DNA of 64,000 bases from Symbiodinium natans. Taxonomy: Eukaryota > Sar > Dinophyceae > Suessiales > Symbiodiniaceae. Every line of letters begins with the position of its first letter. The stretch's first letter is position 1. The stretch is from NCBI GenBank assembly GCA_905221605.1, contig CAJNDS010000247.1, positions 419,138-483,137 on the forward strand, in the 5' to 3' direction. Position numbers and translations under genes: made by a program. The notes beneath the pieces were generated by a model. That model was given only the letters and a program-made list of their open reading frames with translations, made no database searches and was not told the DNA's origin. Below, one piece after another: positions 1 through 13,042 of this stretch.

Positions 1-563
1 TTTTGGCTGTTCAGTTCTATGTTCTTGTCATTCTTCGATTCACAATGCGTGCGCATAGCAGGCCGGAGCCTGCAACCTTTCACGTGCTTGATCTCGCATG
101 GCCTGCATCCAGCAGTGCCGCATATTCGGCAAAGCAACTGCAGCTCCCGCTCTGGAAAAATAACGCTGCCTGGTACTCCTTGAGAGCTATGCGGAGCCCT
201 GCATATGGCGACCTGCAGTACTTGACAAACCAAGATTGCCACCAGCGGGCTGCACATGTACCTGAAGTGAAAAAGAACCAAGCCTCTCCTGCCTATCTGG
301 CTCACGCAGCTGCGACATGGCCTGTTGGGGGGTACGTCTTGCTGCTCAAGACGCGTTGATCCACAAAAGGGCCCTGCCTTCTGCTGGATGGCACGAACGC
401 GTGTGCGTGCCTAGGGCGTGGTGTGCTTGGAGACAGGGCAGAGATTGTCATTTAAACCGATGCAGCACAAACCTACCCAAGGCACTGCCACCAGCTTCAC
501 CGGCTCATTCAAGAGCTCATTCTTGCGCTGGTTGTTCAAGCGCTCCACGGCCTGTGCTTCTGC

Positions 564-830
564 TCAAGCTTGCACATATTTGCACATCCAAGCTCGAGGC
601 TGATCCAGTGACGCTTTGACAGTGTCTACCTTGTTGAACTCGTCGTCGAGGTCAACACCCCGACGCTTGTCCAGCAACACCTCGACATGAAGCGGTAAAC
701 GGATCTGCCCTCTTGGGCATTCGCCTGGAGATGCCACACAAAACGCCGGCTTTCTTTTGGCGCTCAAACGCTGCATTTCCAAAGCGATGGCAAAACGATT
801 GACTGCTCTTGACGGCATGCCTTCGAACAC
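564..830 (-). pseudogene. Unrecognised coding-like minus-strand frame, 88 codons
   Basis: The frame opens with ATG and reads 88 codons of mixed, non-repetitive composition, including the acidic/basic stretch 'DKRRGVDLDDEFNKVDTVK'. I do not recognise a family. It lies downstream (minus-strand sense) of another broken minus-strand frame at 1.8-2.85 kb and may belong to the same decayed gene or element. No splice sites or partner exons could be assigned, and there is no purine-rich or simple repeat that would explain the open frame. It could equally be a chance frame. Confidence 0.25.
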
Positions 831-1713
831 ACTAGGTCACTAGATTCTTCGGCATCCCCCTGTTCGGTCTTGTACATTGCTTTGGGTTGCCCGGCTTATT
901 GGTTCTGGCGCCACTGAAACGCCTAAAGCGCAGTCTTTATCGTTCTGTGCACTAACTCTGGGGCAATTTCAGCCCAAAACATTTACAGGCAGACATCTCA
1001 CTGCGAATGTCAGGCCTCGCATGAAGCAGCATCATTCTCACAATTCGGGCAGGGCAGGCAAGGAACATGACGATTGCACCTTGCAGCTTCTAGCTGCTTC
1101 GCAGACATGCCGGGCCTTCTTCTTTTTTCCCTTTACCTCGAAGCCACCATAGATCTCCTGAACCATTAACAGTATGTTTCTTATTCTGAATATTACTATT
1201 ATATGCTTTGGGAGACGTCGTCGCTCACAGCAGTCTCGCCAAGGCACCTTGATGCTCTCAGGAGGGATGCCTTTGCTGCTGGTCCCGTCCCCCCCCCCCA
1301 ACTCTCGAATTATTGTTGGCCTCTGCTTCCCGGTTCTACTACTGCTTACCAAAGCGTTTCGCAACATGAGCCGGCATGTTGTCAAATGTGCAGTTGCACC
1401 CAACATTCTTTTGTGTAAGCCCCACGTTGCCCCGAAAGAAACCCCCCCCAACCCACCCCCGCCTCAACTTTCTTTCCGCCATGTTACAGACGAAGTGATA
1501 TCGAGCAGGTGCGCTACATCTCTGAAACCCAAAACAAAACAAAACCCTGAACCACGCTTGAGAAAAGGTTCAGTCGGCTCTGGAGCAACAAAAAAAGTGG
1601 AAGGTAATGAACAGTTTCATGCGGAGTTCAGCCAATCTTAGAGGAAACGTGAAATTGGTTGGAAAAGCACAACAGGCTTCAAGAGGCAGTGGCTCCCAGC
1701 CGACCCAAAACCT

Positions 1714-1737
1714 CCCCCCCCCCCCCCCCCCCCCCCC
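1714..1737. repeat. Poly-C tract, 24 bases
   Basis: An uninterrupted run of 24 C. Such homopolymers are prone to sequencing and assembly length errors. Confidence 0.95.
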
Positions 1738-1797
1738 GAACCGGTACTAGAAAAATCAGAAGTTAAGAACCACGACCGTCCCATAGTGAACGCAGCT

Positions 1798-2850
1798 TCA
1801 GGCATAAGTCCAGATCAGTAGCGGATGACTTCTGTTGAATGCTGGATGTTTCGATACAAGTCGAAGGCGACAACCTCGGCACTCAGCTGGAGCAGGAAGT
1901 GGACGGAACGGCTCGATTAGGTAGCACCACCACACATAAGGGTTGCACGCCGCAGTTGACCATTTTGGTAGTCTTGGCGACATGTGTCGCCGATTTTGGC
2001 ATAAAGCCTTGTGCACACGTCGACTCAACTGGCGGCAGAGACCCTCAGCTCAGAGACTATCCTTACCACTTGCAGATGAGCCACTCTTGAAGAATTCTCG
2101 AAACCAGAGCGAGTGACCTGCAACCTTGGTAGCTTGTGCACCCCAGGCTCACTTGAAAGAGCTGCGGCTGCGCCTTGCGAGTTGCATCAGTGCAAGATTC
2201 CAGCCCTAGCATTAGCGATGACAAATCATGCCGAAAAAGCTCCAGTTTAACAGCTGCTCGGATGAGTTCCACGTTTGCGGAAAAAACAAATAAGACGTTG
2301 GCGCACAGTGCATGGACACTCGTTTCTCATGTCTCGGCCAGGATGCAATGATGCAGTCCACGTCCTTTTGCTCAAAAACCCACTTCACGAACTGTTTTTG
2401 CCGCTTGTCCGCCTGTCTTGTCCGGCAGTAGGAAACGATCCCATGCACAATCCCCGTATATCCCCGTGCTTGAAACATGGTGGTGCCTTCATGGACAAGG
2501 TCTTGTTGCCCAAGTGGTGCCGATGATCTAGTCGCGTCTTGTACCAATGTGACCTCATGCGGGGCGGTCCCAACTAAGCCTCAGCCGGAAGGCCAGGCTT
2601 GAAGTGCAGCCAAAGAAGCATCAGGTCACCAATGTTCTTCAACTTGGCCTGGCCACTGGTTCCAAGATACCATGCACACCGACTTGTAACCCGGGAGCTC
2701 CGAATTCGCAAGCTGCCTCATCCGGAGGACACTTTGGGATCGACCGAGCTGGTGTGACCGAAAGCGTGTCAACATTTCTGCCTCAGACTTGACAGACCAC
2801 TCTGCCTTCAGCACTTGGGATCCGTTACAGAGGCAGTGTGACGGCATCCA
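1798..2850 (-). pseudogene. Broken minus-strand coding-like region, unrecognised
   Basis: Three minus-strand stretches look coding and follow one another with frame changes. About 2847-2626 contains 'LTRFRSHQLGRSQSVLRMRQ', 2547-2270 contains 'TRQADKRQKQFVKWVFEQK', and 2272-2063 contains 'AVKLELFRHDLSSLMLGLES'. The second and third overlap at the point where the frame changes, as expected for a frameshifted relic. I cannot name the parent protein. The same strand also carries broken frames at 6-14 kb and the reverse-transcriptase relics at 15-18 kb, so a decayed mobile element or a fragmented gene are both possible. Confidence 0.3.
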
Positions 2851-3179
2851 TCAGGGAAGTCAACATGAAAAGCTCTCTGCCCCCCAGTCTTTGCTTCACA
2901 TATAAAGAGCACGAAGCAACCTTCCCCCATTCCCCCTTCTTCTTCTTACGGGCCTGGGCGGCCAGATCTTTAACCCAACCATGCCGCCTCCGCCGTGCCA
3001 AAACCCCCCCCACCCCCACCTCTCCCAGGGCACACAAAGGACCCTGGTCTGACGTGTCTCTGCTTTTTTTGAAGATCTCTCATTTTAAAGTCTTCGCGGG
3101 CCTGGATAATCAACTTCGGCAATCTTGCCCCGCTGGTCGAATCGACGGAGTCCTTTAATGGGCGCTGTGCCTCGCCCCC

Positions 3180-4290
3180 AGCCGGTTGGCGCTCGCTCTC
3201 GTTTGTCATTGCTTCTTTCTTTCTGTATCTGGTTCCTACAGTATCTGGTTGTTTCTTTCGTTCTGTCTTGATCTTCAACTTTCTTTGTACTCATTTGACC
3301 TTTCCTTCCCGTTCCTTCCTTTCTTACTTTCTGGCAGCACAGGGTCCGGCATGGCCGCCCTTTCCCACGTGCGAAGTGCTGTATTCGGGAGTCTCTGAAA
3401 CTCCCAAGCCCAGGCCGACGCGCTGACATAAGGCGTCAGGTGTTTGAAAGGATGGGTTTGATTCTTTCTCTTCCTCATCCTCACCCTCACTCTCTTCCTC
3501 GTCCTCGTCCTCTTCCGCTTCCGCTTCCGCTTCCTCTTCCTCTTCCTCTTCCTCTTCCTCTTCCTCTTCCTCTTCCTCTTCCTCTTCCTCTTGCGAACCC
3601 CGTCACCCCACACTCCTGCGCGCCCGACGTTTCCAAGCAGTAGCCTGACGGTGAGCACACTCTCCGCAGCGGACTCAGAAAACCCCCAAGGCCCCTCACA
3701 CCCTGTTGCCGTCAACCCTGTCTCTATTCTTCTTGGCAGGCAAGGTCCAGGCGCGAACCCCCTTGACCTGACGCCTGTACATGGGAAGGCTGAGGAAGCG
3801 AGGAGGAGTGAAATGCGATACTTTGTCCAGAAGTCCTCGTGAAGACCACAAAAGAACGCCACAGGACACCCCCGAAGAGCTGCCAACAGAAACCAAAGCG
3901 ATGGCAGAGGACACCGCCGAGGGTCACATCAAAGGCAAATGCGTGCCCTGCAAGGGGTCATGCTGTGTTTGCCCCTCAAGTCCTGTCTTGACTGCCGTTC
4001 CCTTAGTTCCGACCCTCCTCCCAACAGTGGAGGCTTTAAACTGACAAAAGACTCCATCTCTTTCAGACTTGAATGGCATTTGAGGAATGTCCCCCACATC
4101 TCTCTCTCTCTCTCTCTGTCGTCCTACCCCTTTCTTTCTGCGCAAATAACCTCCCCCCATTGGGGGAGGGGGAGGTCGCCCCCCTTCCCTCTCGCTCCCT
4201 CTCTTCATTTCCCAGACTCTCTCGATCTTAATCTTTCTGTCCCTCTCGCGTTCTCTCTCTTTCTCGTCTGGTCAGTACTCCGCGAACTGC
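3180..4290. other. Pyrimidine-rich low-complexity region without a gene
   Basis: The plus strand is strongly C/T-rich, with CTTCCT hexamers at 3491-3592 and TC dinucleotides near 4099-4118. The long Lys/Arg frame on the opposite strand comes purely from the hexamer repeat. I see no splice pattern or conserved motif. Confidence 0.7.
3491..3592. repeat. CTTCCT hexanucleotide microsatellite
   Basis: About 100 bp of CTTCCT units, more irregular on the left where CG-containing variants appear and almost perfect on the right. It reads as Pro-Leu on one strand and Lys-Arg on the other. Confidence 0.95.
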
Positions 4291-4481
4291 AACTGCAACT
4301 GAGCACACGGCTGATTTCCTGCAAGGCCACATGAGTGGCTTGCAAACTCTCAACCAACACTGGCTGCACACTAATAATTAATGCCATTATGAGTCGCATC
4401 TGCTTGCAGACACTACACGGCCATAATCCCACTCCTGCAGGGAAGTCATCAAGTGAACGCGGTCTTTCGCAAATGTCCTGG

Positions 4482-4499
4482 GACACACACACACACACA
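4482..4499. repeat. CA dinucleotide microsatellite
   Basis: Nine CA units. Confidence 0.9.
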
Positions 4500-4619
4500 T
4501 TTCCTGCACGTTCTGCTAAGCACGCCTGAATGATTGCGAGAACCGTTGCCGACATAATCAACCACAATCTCAGGAGAGCTGCGATTTCAGCAACCGTGGG
4601 CTCAAACCTAGAAGGACGG

Positions 4620-5800
4620 TAGACACAGCCCGCCGCAATATGGAGGACACCTCAACGTCTCACGCAGCAAGGTGATAGTGCTATTCACGGCCACACATTC
4701 CAGGGCCGCTCGGCCGAGCAAGAGTAAGCTGAATGGTATTCCAGGTCACTACCACACTCTCACCCGCATCGCCACGGATGATGGACACCTAGGTGCTCAG
4801 GCTCCCACACGCCCCCCTGGTGGGTACTTTGGACTTCTTGAACCAAGGTAAAGGTCCAGACAAGATCTTCGACTTGCAGCAGCTCTGCAGGCTTTTGGCA
4901 AGCTCCAGGCTCTCGACAACCTCACAGCAAGGTAAACGCACAAACCATCGAAAAGTTTCCACTTCATTGCGACAACATGTCAACAACTCGAGAGTCCAGG
5001 AACTCAAAACTGGAGACTCACAGCTGGCTGAAGGAGCTGTGGGACCAAAACCATCTAAACGAACTGCGAGCTTTCAGAGAATTCAGGCCGGTGCCCGCCG
5101 GCTGCGAAGTCAGGAAAGAAAGCAAATCCCAGCCTGCACACCATACTTGGAGGTTCATGGTACTTATTGCCCTAATATGGTTATGAGTACAGTTATAAGT
5201 ACACTTACAATTGGTTAAGCTTTAACATGAATATCCAAGTTTAGCACAGTGTTGCCAATTTCCCGTGCAATCGCAGGACATGTCGCACGCTCTGAATCAT
5301 GCGCGCGACACAGTACGAGACTTGTGACCGCCAACCTTGCTGGATGCCCTTGTCATTCAGCGGCGAATCATAGAAAATGGAATCTCTCTGAAAGGTCATC
5401 ATTGCCTGGCATAGAACAGGAAGAGCTATGTCCCCATGTTCTCAGGCAAGCAATCAGGCCTCCTTTATCAAAGCCCGGACCAAGCGGAAAGGCAGAAAAA
5501 TCTTCCAGCCCTGCCAGGACTTTTGCCGAGCCAGCATGCACAGGGTCAAGAACTTCGACCTGCCTCGTTAAACACCGAATTCCACTGCGACTCACCGTGG
5601 CGAATGAAGACGATCCTTAGATCAGGAACACGCAATGCGCCATTCAACCTCCTTCCAATCTTCAACTTCCTCCCTATCGGCTACACTTGAAAAATCACAT
5701 CGGACAACTGGCAAGATCGCCCTACTGGCATGCAGTTGACATGCTCCGTAGCACGAACATCGAGACAAGCTTCTTCATCCGCTTGCAATTCTGCGATGCT
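4620..5800. other. Stretch without a supportable gene
   Basis: Only short conflicting frames are seen on both strands, with no repeat structure and no conserved motif. Confidence 0.5.
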
Positions 5801-6196
5801 TTCTCCAACTTCATGTCTGTTGGCTTACAAGGCCTGCCACTTTGTGAAGCATCTCATCACGCAAGCACAGCAACGAGTGACTGTTGCAGCGTGGCATTGG
5901 CTCAGGGCCAGGCTTCTTGTCACCTTACACATGACACAGGACGGCTCAGTCTGTGCAAGAACCCCAGCACCCAGAACCCGCAAGGAAGGCTTCTGCACAC
6001 TGCAAACCAGCGGCGGGCCAAGAAGAAGTAGAAGAAGGACCACACTTGCAATTTCGCCTGCTCCCAAAAGATGCAGTGATGCACCATCTGGACCATCTGG
6101 ACAGAAACTCAAGCGATGGCCTGCCTTGGGCACAACTACAAGGGCCACCAGCGCCTGGCCAGGTTCAGCTCACAAACGCCGAAAGCAGGGTCCAGA

Positions 6197-6808
6197 TCAT
6201 CTAGCTTCCGCCGAGTCTGAGGGCGCCACTAAATTGGCCAGTATGAGAAACAACCAGAGCATGGTCTCCTTGGCATCGGGTCGCCCAAGCCAGTTTCCAA
6301 ACGAGCACACAGCTGCGTGTGATGACAAGCTTCTGGGGACATCTTTCGCTGGCCAAGCGCGGCATGCGAGACGTCTTGCACTATGCCCACCTTGCGCAAA
6401 GGGCTCATCGGTCTCAGAGGGCTCTGTGCTTTTGCCAATTGCGGTGCTTTTGCGGTTTGTGGCCTCCGCAATGTATTCTAAGGGCCCTTGGATGGCAGGT
6501 ATCGCCGCCAGTCTCACAATGTAGTCCTGGAGCTGGGCCTCTGGCAACAAAACAAGAGCACGAGTCGCAATTGAAGGGCTGACGTCATGAAAGGACGTAA
6601 ACAGGGGGCTCCACCAGTGCTGACTACTTACCGGGGCTGATTGGGCCCTGCCTGTGCCAGGATCATCTTGGAGCCCACAGGCTCCAAAAACCCGACTTTG
6701 TCTACCCAAGCAGTGGCATGGCTTCGCGCGGACTCCGCCGCCATGCCTGGAATGGCACGATGCGCAATTCACAAGGGGCTCCATAAGAAGGTCATGCCCG
6801 CCTGCCAC
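6197..6808 (-). pseudogene. Minus-strand open frame, 203 codons, unrecognised
   Basis: A 203-codon frame whose middle part reads like protein: 'VLLPEAQLQDYIVRLAAIPA' is followed by a polar stretch with 'KSTAIGKSTEPSETD'. An overlapping 264-codon frame exists on the plus strand, but its composition is less protein-like. There are no membrane segments, zinc ligands or nucleotide-binding motifs. It shares orientation with the neighbouring broken frames and the reverse-transcriptase relics. I would treat it as a fragment of a decayed gene or element rather than an intact gene. Confidence 0.3.
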
Positions 6809-7298
6809 AACGTTGCCACCCGCCAGGGCGCAACCTGACTACGGCTACCCGACTGCCACCTGGTAAACCGGAATCAGCGGCGAGGTGATGCCTTATCATA
6901 ACTTGTTGCCCTTTGTGTCAAGAATGAGCGGAGTGAGTTCGCATAACTCTTGCCAGACCAGAGCCTTCCAGATCGTTCAGTCTTTAGCATGGCTCACGCT
7001 CGCACACTGGGGTGGACACGGCATCTTGCACCGGACTGGTAGGTCCTCTGCGGCAGCTGCAACTCAAGCATAGCACACGGAAATCTAGGCCTGGAATCTA
7101 GGCACCACAACTCCAAGCGCTTGCAACAATTCCTGCAGTACCCGAAATGCCAGTGCCATCCGCAGGATTGCTGGATGCCTGCCGGCAGAAGCACAACACG
7201 TCGTCGTCATCTTTTGACTTCTCTAAGCACGGATGTTCTGTTCCCCTAAGCTTCGCACACGTTCCATCTCCACTGTGCCAGGTATACCCTTCTGCTCC

Positions 7299-8176
7299 TC
7301 ATTGACCCCCCTGGCAGTCAACATCAATAGCCACAAGGGGTCCAAATTCCAAACTCGCAAGTTGCAGCCCTTGAAGCTTCACGAGGACTGCAAATGAGGC
7401 ACAGATCTTTAAGGAAGCGCTCGATGGTCGCCAGCTTGTAATCGTCGCCATGATCTGGGGACATTCATGACCAGTCATCAAAGCAAAAGCCATGTCACAC
7501 GTTCGAAGGCTCTACTGAGCAGGCCAGGCCAACAAAAACACGGAGTGTCACCGTGGAACTAGTGTAACTCCTCACACGCAAACCACCGCACGCGGCCAGC
7601 GTCCCCATGGTGTTTTTGAGGCCGCTGCAGCGCTGCCGCATCTCCTCGGCATCCCGTTGAGCCACGAAAGGGTTGCACCTGAGCACAGGCACTTGCGATC
7701 CACGTCATGAAAGTGCTAGCAGGCGACTGGCGCGCCAGCCTTTGATAGAAAGCCTTGTCTGTCCAGGCAGCAGCCAGATCCTGCAAGGCCCACCACCGAT
7801 CTAGTGACCACAAGTGTAACAAAGAGGTGCACACTCGCATCCTTCTCCAGTTGCTTGCGACGTTGCATCCACCGACCTTGACAGAGCAGAGGAGCATATC
7901 TGGACTGACAAAGCCAACAAAACCAGCGGCAGCACCTTTGCCAGCACCAGCTTTTCCCTGCAAGAGATGGCTTCCAGGACAGAACATGACCGAGCAAATC
8001 TCCGACCTCATCAAGTAGGCTGCCATAGTTTGGGCGCGTGCCTGGCCAGTCAACACTGGCAGTCCACATCTGTCAAAGAGCCAGAAGTTGCATCGAGCAC
8101 CTTTTGGTAGAGGAAGAAGCTCGGAAACAATCTTGTTGATCAATTCCTTGTGCCTACACAGCCAATGGCAAGACAA
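7299..8176 (-). pseudogene. Broken minus-strand coding-like region, unrecognised
   Basis: A 205-codon frame (8176-7559) includes the Trp-rich stretch 'LWSLDRWWALQDLAAAWTDK' and a Gly/Ala-rich 'GKAGAGKGAAAGF' that only superficially resembles a P-loop, because it lacks the usual GxxxxGK[S/T] form. A second frame (7493-7299) continues on the same strand. Frames change between them and both are short for a gene. No family is recognised. The region fits the run of decayed minus-strand sequences in this part of the window. Confidence 0.3.
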
Positions 8177-8479
8177 CCGTGGGCTCTGCTGGTCTCTTCC
8201 ATCATTCTTTGCACTATTTTACGCCTTAAACATGGCTGGACTTGGAATTGGGCCCCTCTCAACTTTCAGTGGGAACAACCATGGCCTGACAACGTCTGCA
8301 CGTTCTGACCTTTCTCCAGAAGTTGCTGGAACCTGGAATTTGGCACAAGGAATTGCTTTCAATGAGAACTTGCACTGGACATGGTCCACTGGTCCATCAG
8401 CGCGTGAAAAAAGTGTGAGTTTCACAAGTTCGCATTGAAAGGAAGCAAAGCCCCTCACTCCAGGACCATCCAAAGCCTG

Positions 8480-10440
8480 CAAGCACCATTAAGTTTAGGA
8501 TTCAGTGGTTAGGGTTTAAGGTTTAGGATGGGTTTAGGCATGTTCAGGGCACCAATCAACACCAAGAGTCAAGCGAAACGAACTGCTGAGGCACAGGCCA
8601 AGTACTCGGACAAGGATGGCAACCAGTTTGCCCCCCGCTTCTGGCTGACCTCGTGATAAGGCCCGTTGAAGTGGCTCTAGCCCATCTTCTGTCTTCCAGC
8701 CTTCGGTAGCTGTACTTGTCTTGACGGCCTTCTGGCTGAGAGGGGCTGCTGCGGCTGCTGCAGCCGGACCTGCGCAGCCCAGTGCTTGCTGGCGTTGCCA
8801 TCTTCTGTACAGATGCACCTGGCGGTGGCCATCACGTGCGCTTTGGGGAATCTCTATGGACCTTGTATCGGCATTTCATGTCAAAGCCAACAAAGCTCAA
8901 GTACAAAGCATGATGGCACATGAACCATGGACTATGTCAAGGCTTGAACGTCAGGAATGCGCTTCCAGCGTCCTCGTAAGATACCTTTGCGTGTTGCCAA
9001 CAGAAGGGTTGGACGCCACAGCCGCAGCATCGCAGGAAACAGCAGACTGAGCTCGGAGCTTCTCGTCCCCATTGCCTGGCACGATTCTGGGACTGAAATC
9101 AAGCAAAATTCCGTCACCGCACGTGCGTCCGCCTGGAGGAAGTCAGCATCAACTGCGTGCTCTCATTCTTGGCCTCCATGCACTGATCTCCAAAGGCGCG
9201 GCCGAAAAAGAGAAACCCGGCCTCATATGCTGCATCTGCGTCAGCTTTCACCTAGATCATCGGCAAGATCAAGCAGAACCAAGCAAGAGCAAGAGCTGGC
9301 AAAGGGCTCTATTCCGCCGGCCTGCTCCACTCTCCTATAAGAGCCCTTGATGTGCAGCTTCCTTGGTCAGCTTCGTCCCTCTCTTCCGTCCGTTTCTCTT
9401 CTGTCACGCGGCCCTGGATTGGAAATCATTGTCGAGAGTGGTGGCACCGACTACTTTCCACGGAGCACAGTCGGAACGTTCCATTTAACACCACAGCCTG
9501 AATTTTTTTTAGACAGAAGACAGGTACTGCAGGCATCCACACACCACGCCAAGGATGTGATGCAGCATCCTAGAGCAGCAGCAGAGCACGGCCAAAACTG
9601 TACACTCCTTCTCGCGCTCGTCTTCCTCTTACTCCTCCCTCCCCTCCTTTGGCCTTGTTATGAGGATCTTGTTGATCTGGTTTCTCTGCGTGTCGCTCTC
9701 GTAGATTCCATTTATCATCCCGTCAAGCGTTGCCAAAGCAGAATCTCGGCGGTCCACCCGATGGATCCCATCTAGCCGATCTCGAGACTTGCAATAAAAA
9801 AATCAGCGCAAGTAAAATTGCATACCGACGCTTCCTCGTGAATTTTACATCTGAAGCTACAACATAACGCGCTGGCACAGGACCCGGCGAGGTGAGAAAT
9901 TGAGAGTTGAAATATTGGCAAAGCCCATGAGAAGCCCAGCTCGTGCAGCCACGGCTTTTTGCATATGAGTGGCATACAAGGGAGAGAAAGAGAGGGAGAG
10001 AGAAAGAAATAAATTGCTCAGGCCGTTTTACGGCTTAGGGTCGTAGGGTTAAGGGTTTAGTTTGTGGGGGCTCAAGTTAACTTTGGCGGCTTCAGGGTTT
10101 ATTCCCATTATAAGGGGAACCCTCCAAAAGGAACCCCCAAATCAAAAGATCCAACAAACAACAGCCTACATAAGCCTTCATAGGCCCCAAGGAAAGGGGG
10201 GGGGATCTGATTCCATCTTTCCGCAAGTGAAATTTTTAAGGGGTCGAAATCCATTGACGAGAAAGGAAGACGGAATCTAAACACGCAAGTCCACCACTTG
10301 TACTGCCCCCTTTGGATTCGACGCATTGTTTAGGGGGTGATGATTGCTTCGTTCATCGTCTTTTTCTCATCGCTTTGCCTTGCTTGCCCCGCCCACATGA
10401 CGTTCGCAGACATCAGACATGACTTGTGCTGCTGGTGATG
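8480..10440. other. Intergenic or decayed stretch
   Basis: Contains a few TTTAGGG-like units near 8498-8535 and 10035-10060 and short conflicting frames. One minus-strand frame (8818-8534) looks weakly coding but is unrecognised. No supported gene. Confidence 0.4.
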
Positions 10441-10463
10441 GTGCGAGCTATGCCCAGGCCACT

Positions 10464-11544
10464 TTATGATGACGGGTGGTCTTCCGTTCCCGCAAGTTCT
10501 GGATGTTCTGGTGAGTCTTCCGCTTCATGCACGCGGGCACATGTACCACACACAGCGAGAATGTAGGAGGCCCACAACTCCTTGAAGCCGTCCTTCTCCT
10601 GCAAAGAGGCATGTTTCTTCGCAAGCAGTTGGTGGCCAAGGCTTCGTACTTCATTGGCTACTTGGCTGCCAGTAAGATGTGTATTGCAAAAACACGCACC
10701 AACAATGTCGATCATCTCAATAAACAACAAGAACCCAAACAAAAAAAAAAAAACACACACACACACACATTGCCTGCCGCTCTTGGACCTGTCCACAACG
10801 TGGCAAATCTTTCCTGCGAGCCGAGGTGCGCAACTCTGAATGCAAGCCGGCAAGAACATGACAGAAAGCTCGCAGGCTAAAGAAAAAGTGCTGCTCGACC
10901 TTGATCAAGTCAACAATAGCCAACGGCTCGGGTCCCGTACAACGCATGAGGAAGACGCGAAAGGCTCTGCATCTCTTCCCGGTCGGCCTGCACGAGAGCC
11001 ATCGTCTGCATACCGACAGTGCGCCATCAGCAGTAAAGACGCAGACCGCCATGCCTCCAAACCTGCTTCTTCTGCAACAGTCTGTTCATCTTTGATGACA
11101 TCCTGCACTTCACCCCACAGAGAGTCCACAACCCACTTGGAAGGATGTAATGCTGCCTTTGCATCCGGCGAAGTTGGTCGCTCAACTTCTTGCTCTTTTC
11201 CTTTGCAACTCTTGCTCTTGAAGAGCGGGTCAGTGATACAAGTGACACCTGCTAGGCTCAATCCAAGCAGTCGGCGGCGGGTTCTTTCTTTGTCTTTCTT
11301 GTCTTGGTGCTGTGAACTGGCCTGATTGCTTGCAAGCGTTATCAGTTTGAGTACCAGCAGAGATGTTGAGTAACTTTTGGGTGCCGGCATCACGCCCCAC
11401 AGCCTGCTTGATCTTCTCAACCTTCAGGTTCCGAGCACTCGCAGAAAGCACTTGCTTCGAGCACTTGCGCATCTTCTGCTTTGCCTTGATCAAGGTGGAG
11501 TTGTTGATCTCGACGACTCTCTCAGGGGGCACCGGGGCACCCAA
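10464..11544 (-). pseudogene. Frameshifted minus-strand coding relic, unrecognised
   Basis: Several minus-strand pieces read like protein but sit in different frames. 11544-11230 contains 'LIKAKQKMRKCSKQVLSAS' and 'GTQKLLNISAGTQTD'. About 11160-10905 contains 'KWVVDSLWGEVQDVIKDEQ'. About 10700-10470 contains 'EVRSLGHQLLAKKHASLQEK'. Between the first two, an alternative frame ('EKSKKLSDQLRRMQ') is also protein-like where the other loses quality, which suggests at least one indel. No family is recognised and no clear introns are visible at the frame changes. It could be a pseudogene, a decayed retroelement ORF, or a gene whose short introns I failed to see. Confidence 0.4.
10738..10769. repeat. 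Poly-A followed by CA microsatellite
   Basis: About 16 A then about eight CA units on the plus strand. Seen from the minus strand it is a GT run followed by T, so it is not a poly-A tail of the minus-strand relic. Confidence 0.9.
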
Positions 11545-11599
11545 AGGCCTGAGAACGAAAATGATGACAAGGACATTCCACTTGAAAAAATCAACTTAA

Positions 11600-13040
11600 G
11601 AAGTCTTAATTAAAACAAAAAATGACCAAACAAGGGGGGCCATCTGGGTCGACAGACTTGTATCCATCGCTGTGCTTGCAAGCGAAACCTTCCGATCGTC
11701 CCCTGGCCTTGCCGTCTTCAACAAAATGGTCACATGCAGGTGTGGCGCGGGCGTGGGCACGTGTAGGTTGGGGCGCAGTGAACAGCTACAGTTTCCTGAC
11801 GTCTGGGCCATCAGCCCGAGATGACGCCGCAGAGTTCTTGCGGTCCAACCTCAAGAGACGTTGGGCCTTTCAAGGTCTGAACCGCTCTCTGCTTCATGTC
11901 GCTGGGGGGCTTCTTTGTGAACAGGCTGCGCTGATTCAATGTCAATTTTTGCACTTCGGTGTTCCGGCCTGTTCCCGGAAGAAGCCGTCTAAATCAAGGA
12001 GCTGCTGCTACAACTACATGCCAAAACTAAGATAGCAGTGGGTCTGTGGAATGCATTTTTGGGACGAAAAATCCTTGACCTTGAAGATTTTCACAAGGAC
12101 TCCACACGGGAGAAGCTGCTTCCGTGTCTACGAACTTTGACATTGTTAAGGTCGACACAGCCCGGCGGAATGAGCCTGGAACGCTAAACTTACAACAAAA
12201 ACGACGATGGCATCCACATCAGGGTCGGAATCTGAGCGGCAGGAAACAATAAGCATCCAGCAACTGTTTCCGAGCGGTGCAACCTCGGGCAAAAGGCTTT
12301 GAGAACCGCTACCGGGCAGGCTCCTCTGAACTCGCCTAAGGCAAGTGCGTGAAGCCGGCACCTGCTCGTTCTGCCACCAGCATTCCAGAAGTTGCCGACA
12401 GCATCACAGCCTGGAGAGTACTTCCTGCAAACCAATGCTCCTTCGATGCTGTGACAGTATGCACACATGACTCAGGACCGCACGGGCTGAATGGACAAGC
12501 TGTACAAAAGGCCATTCTACCCTCCTAACCACCCGCCAACATGGCCACTAGGAACCTTTGCCCTGCTGCGGCACGCTGCACTCCGGAACTGGCCGCATGC
12601 TCGACATCAGACCCGGAAATGCTCCGAATGGCGGTCTTTTCGACTGGGGCTTCGGCTTGCATTTGGTCAAATCTGTGCTCGGTCGCTTTGCGCTCCAGCA
12701 CTTCTAGAATCCCATTCGGGATTGCCCCACGGCAATATCAGCACAATGATGAGAGGACAAACGGATGCAATAAAAGAATTACGAAAACCTGTCAACATCT
12801 GTGAGCATATCCGGGCACTGGTGGCATGCATGTGGCCGCCGCGTCAAACTCAGATCCAAAACATGCACAACTGGTTTCAGCTGTTCAATGTATATGTTCT
12901 TTCGACCCCCCCAGGCAATTGCCGCTGCCTGCATTCAAAATTGACGCATTCGACGGTTCTTGCAACATAGGAGCCACAAACCGCCACAGTACAGGTCCCG
13001 TGCCTCAGCGGCACGAAGCCCGGAATATCATAGCAGGCCA
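11600..13040. other. Stretch without a supportable gene
   Basis: Short conflicting frames on both strands, with no repeat array and no conserved motif. Confidence 0.45.
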
Positions 13041-13042
13041 CA

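Noticed and set aside
3275-3886. 203-codon minus-strand frame with a long Lys-Arg repeat
   Set aside because: The Lys-Arg part is a direct translation of the CTTCCT microsatellite, and the rest has no protein-like signal.
5730-6524. 264-codon plus-strand frame
   Set aside because: Composition resembles an antisense shadow; the minus strand over 6197-6808 is more protein-like, and no motif is seen on plus.
7950-8000. Walker A P-loop in the 7.3-8.2 kb minus-strand frame
   Set aside because: 'GKAGAGKGAAAG' lacks the required Ser/Thr after the Gly-Lys and no Walker B or other ATPase motif follows.
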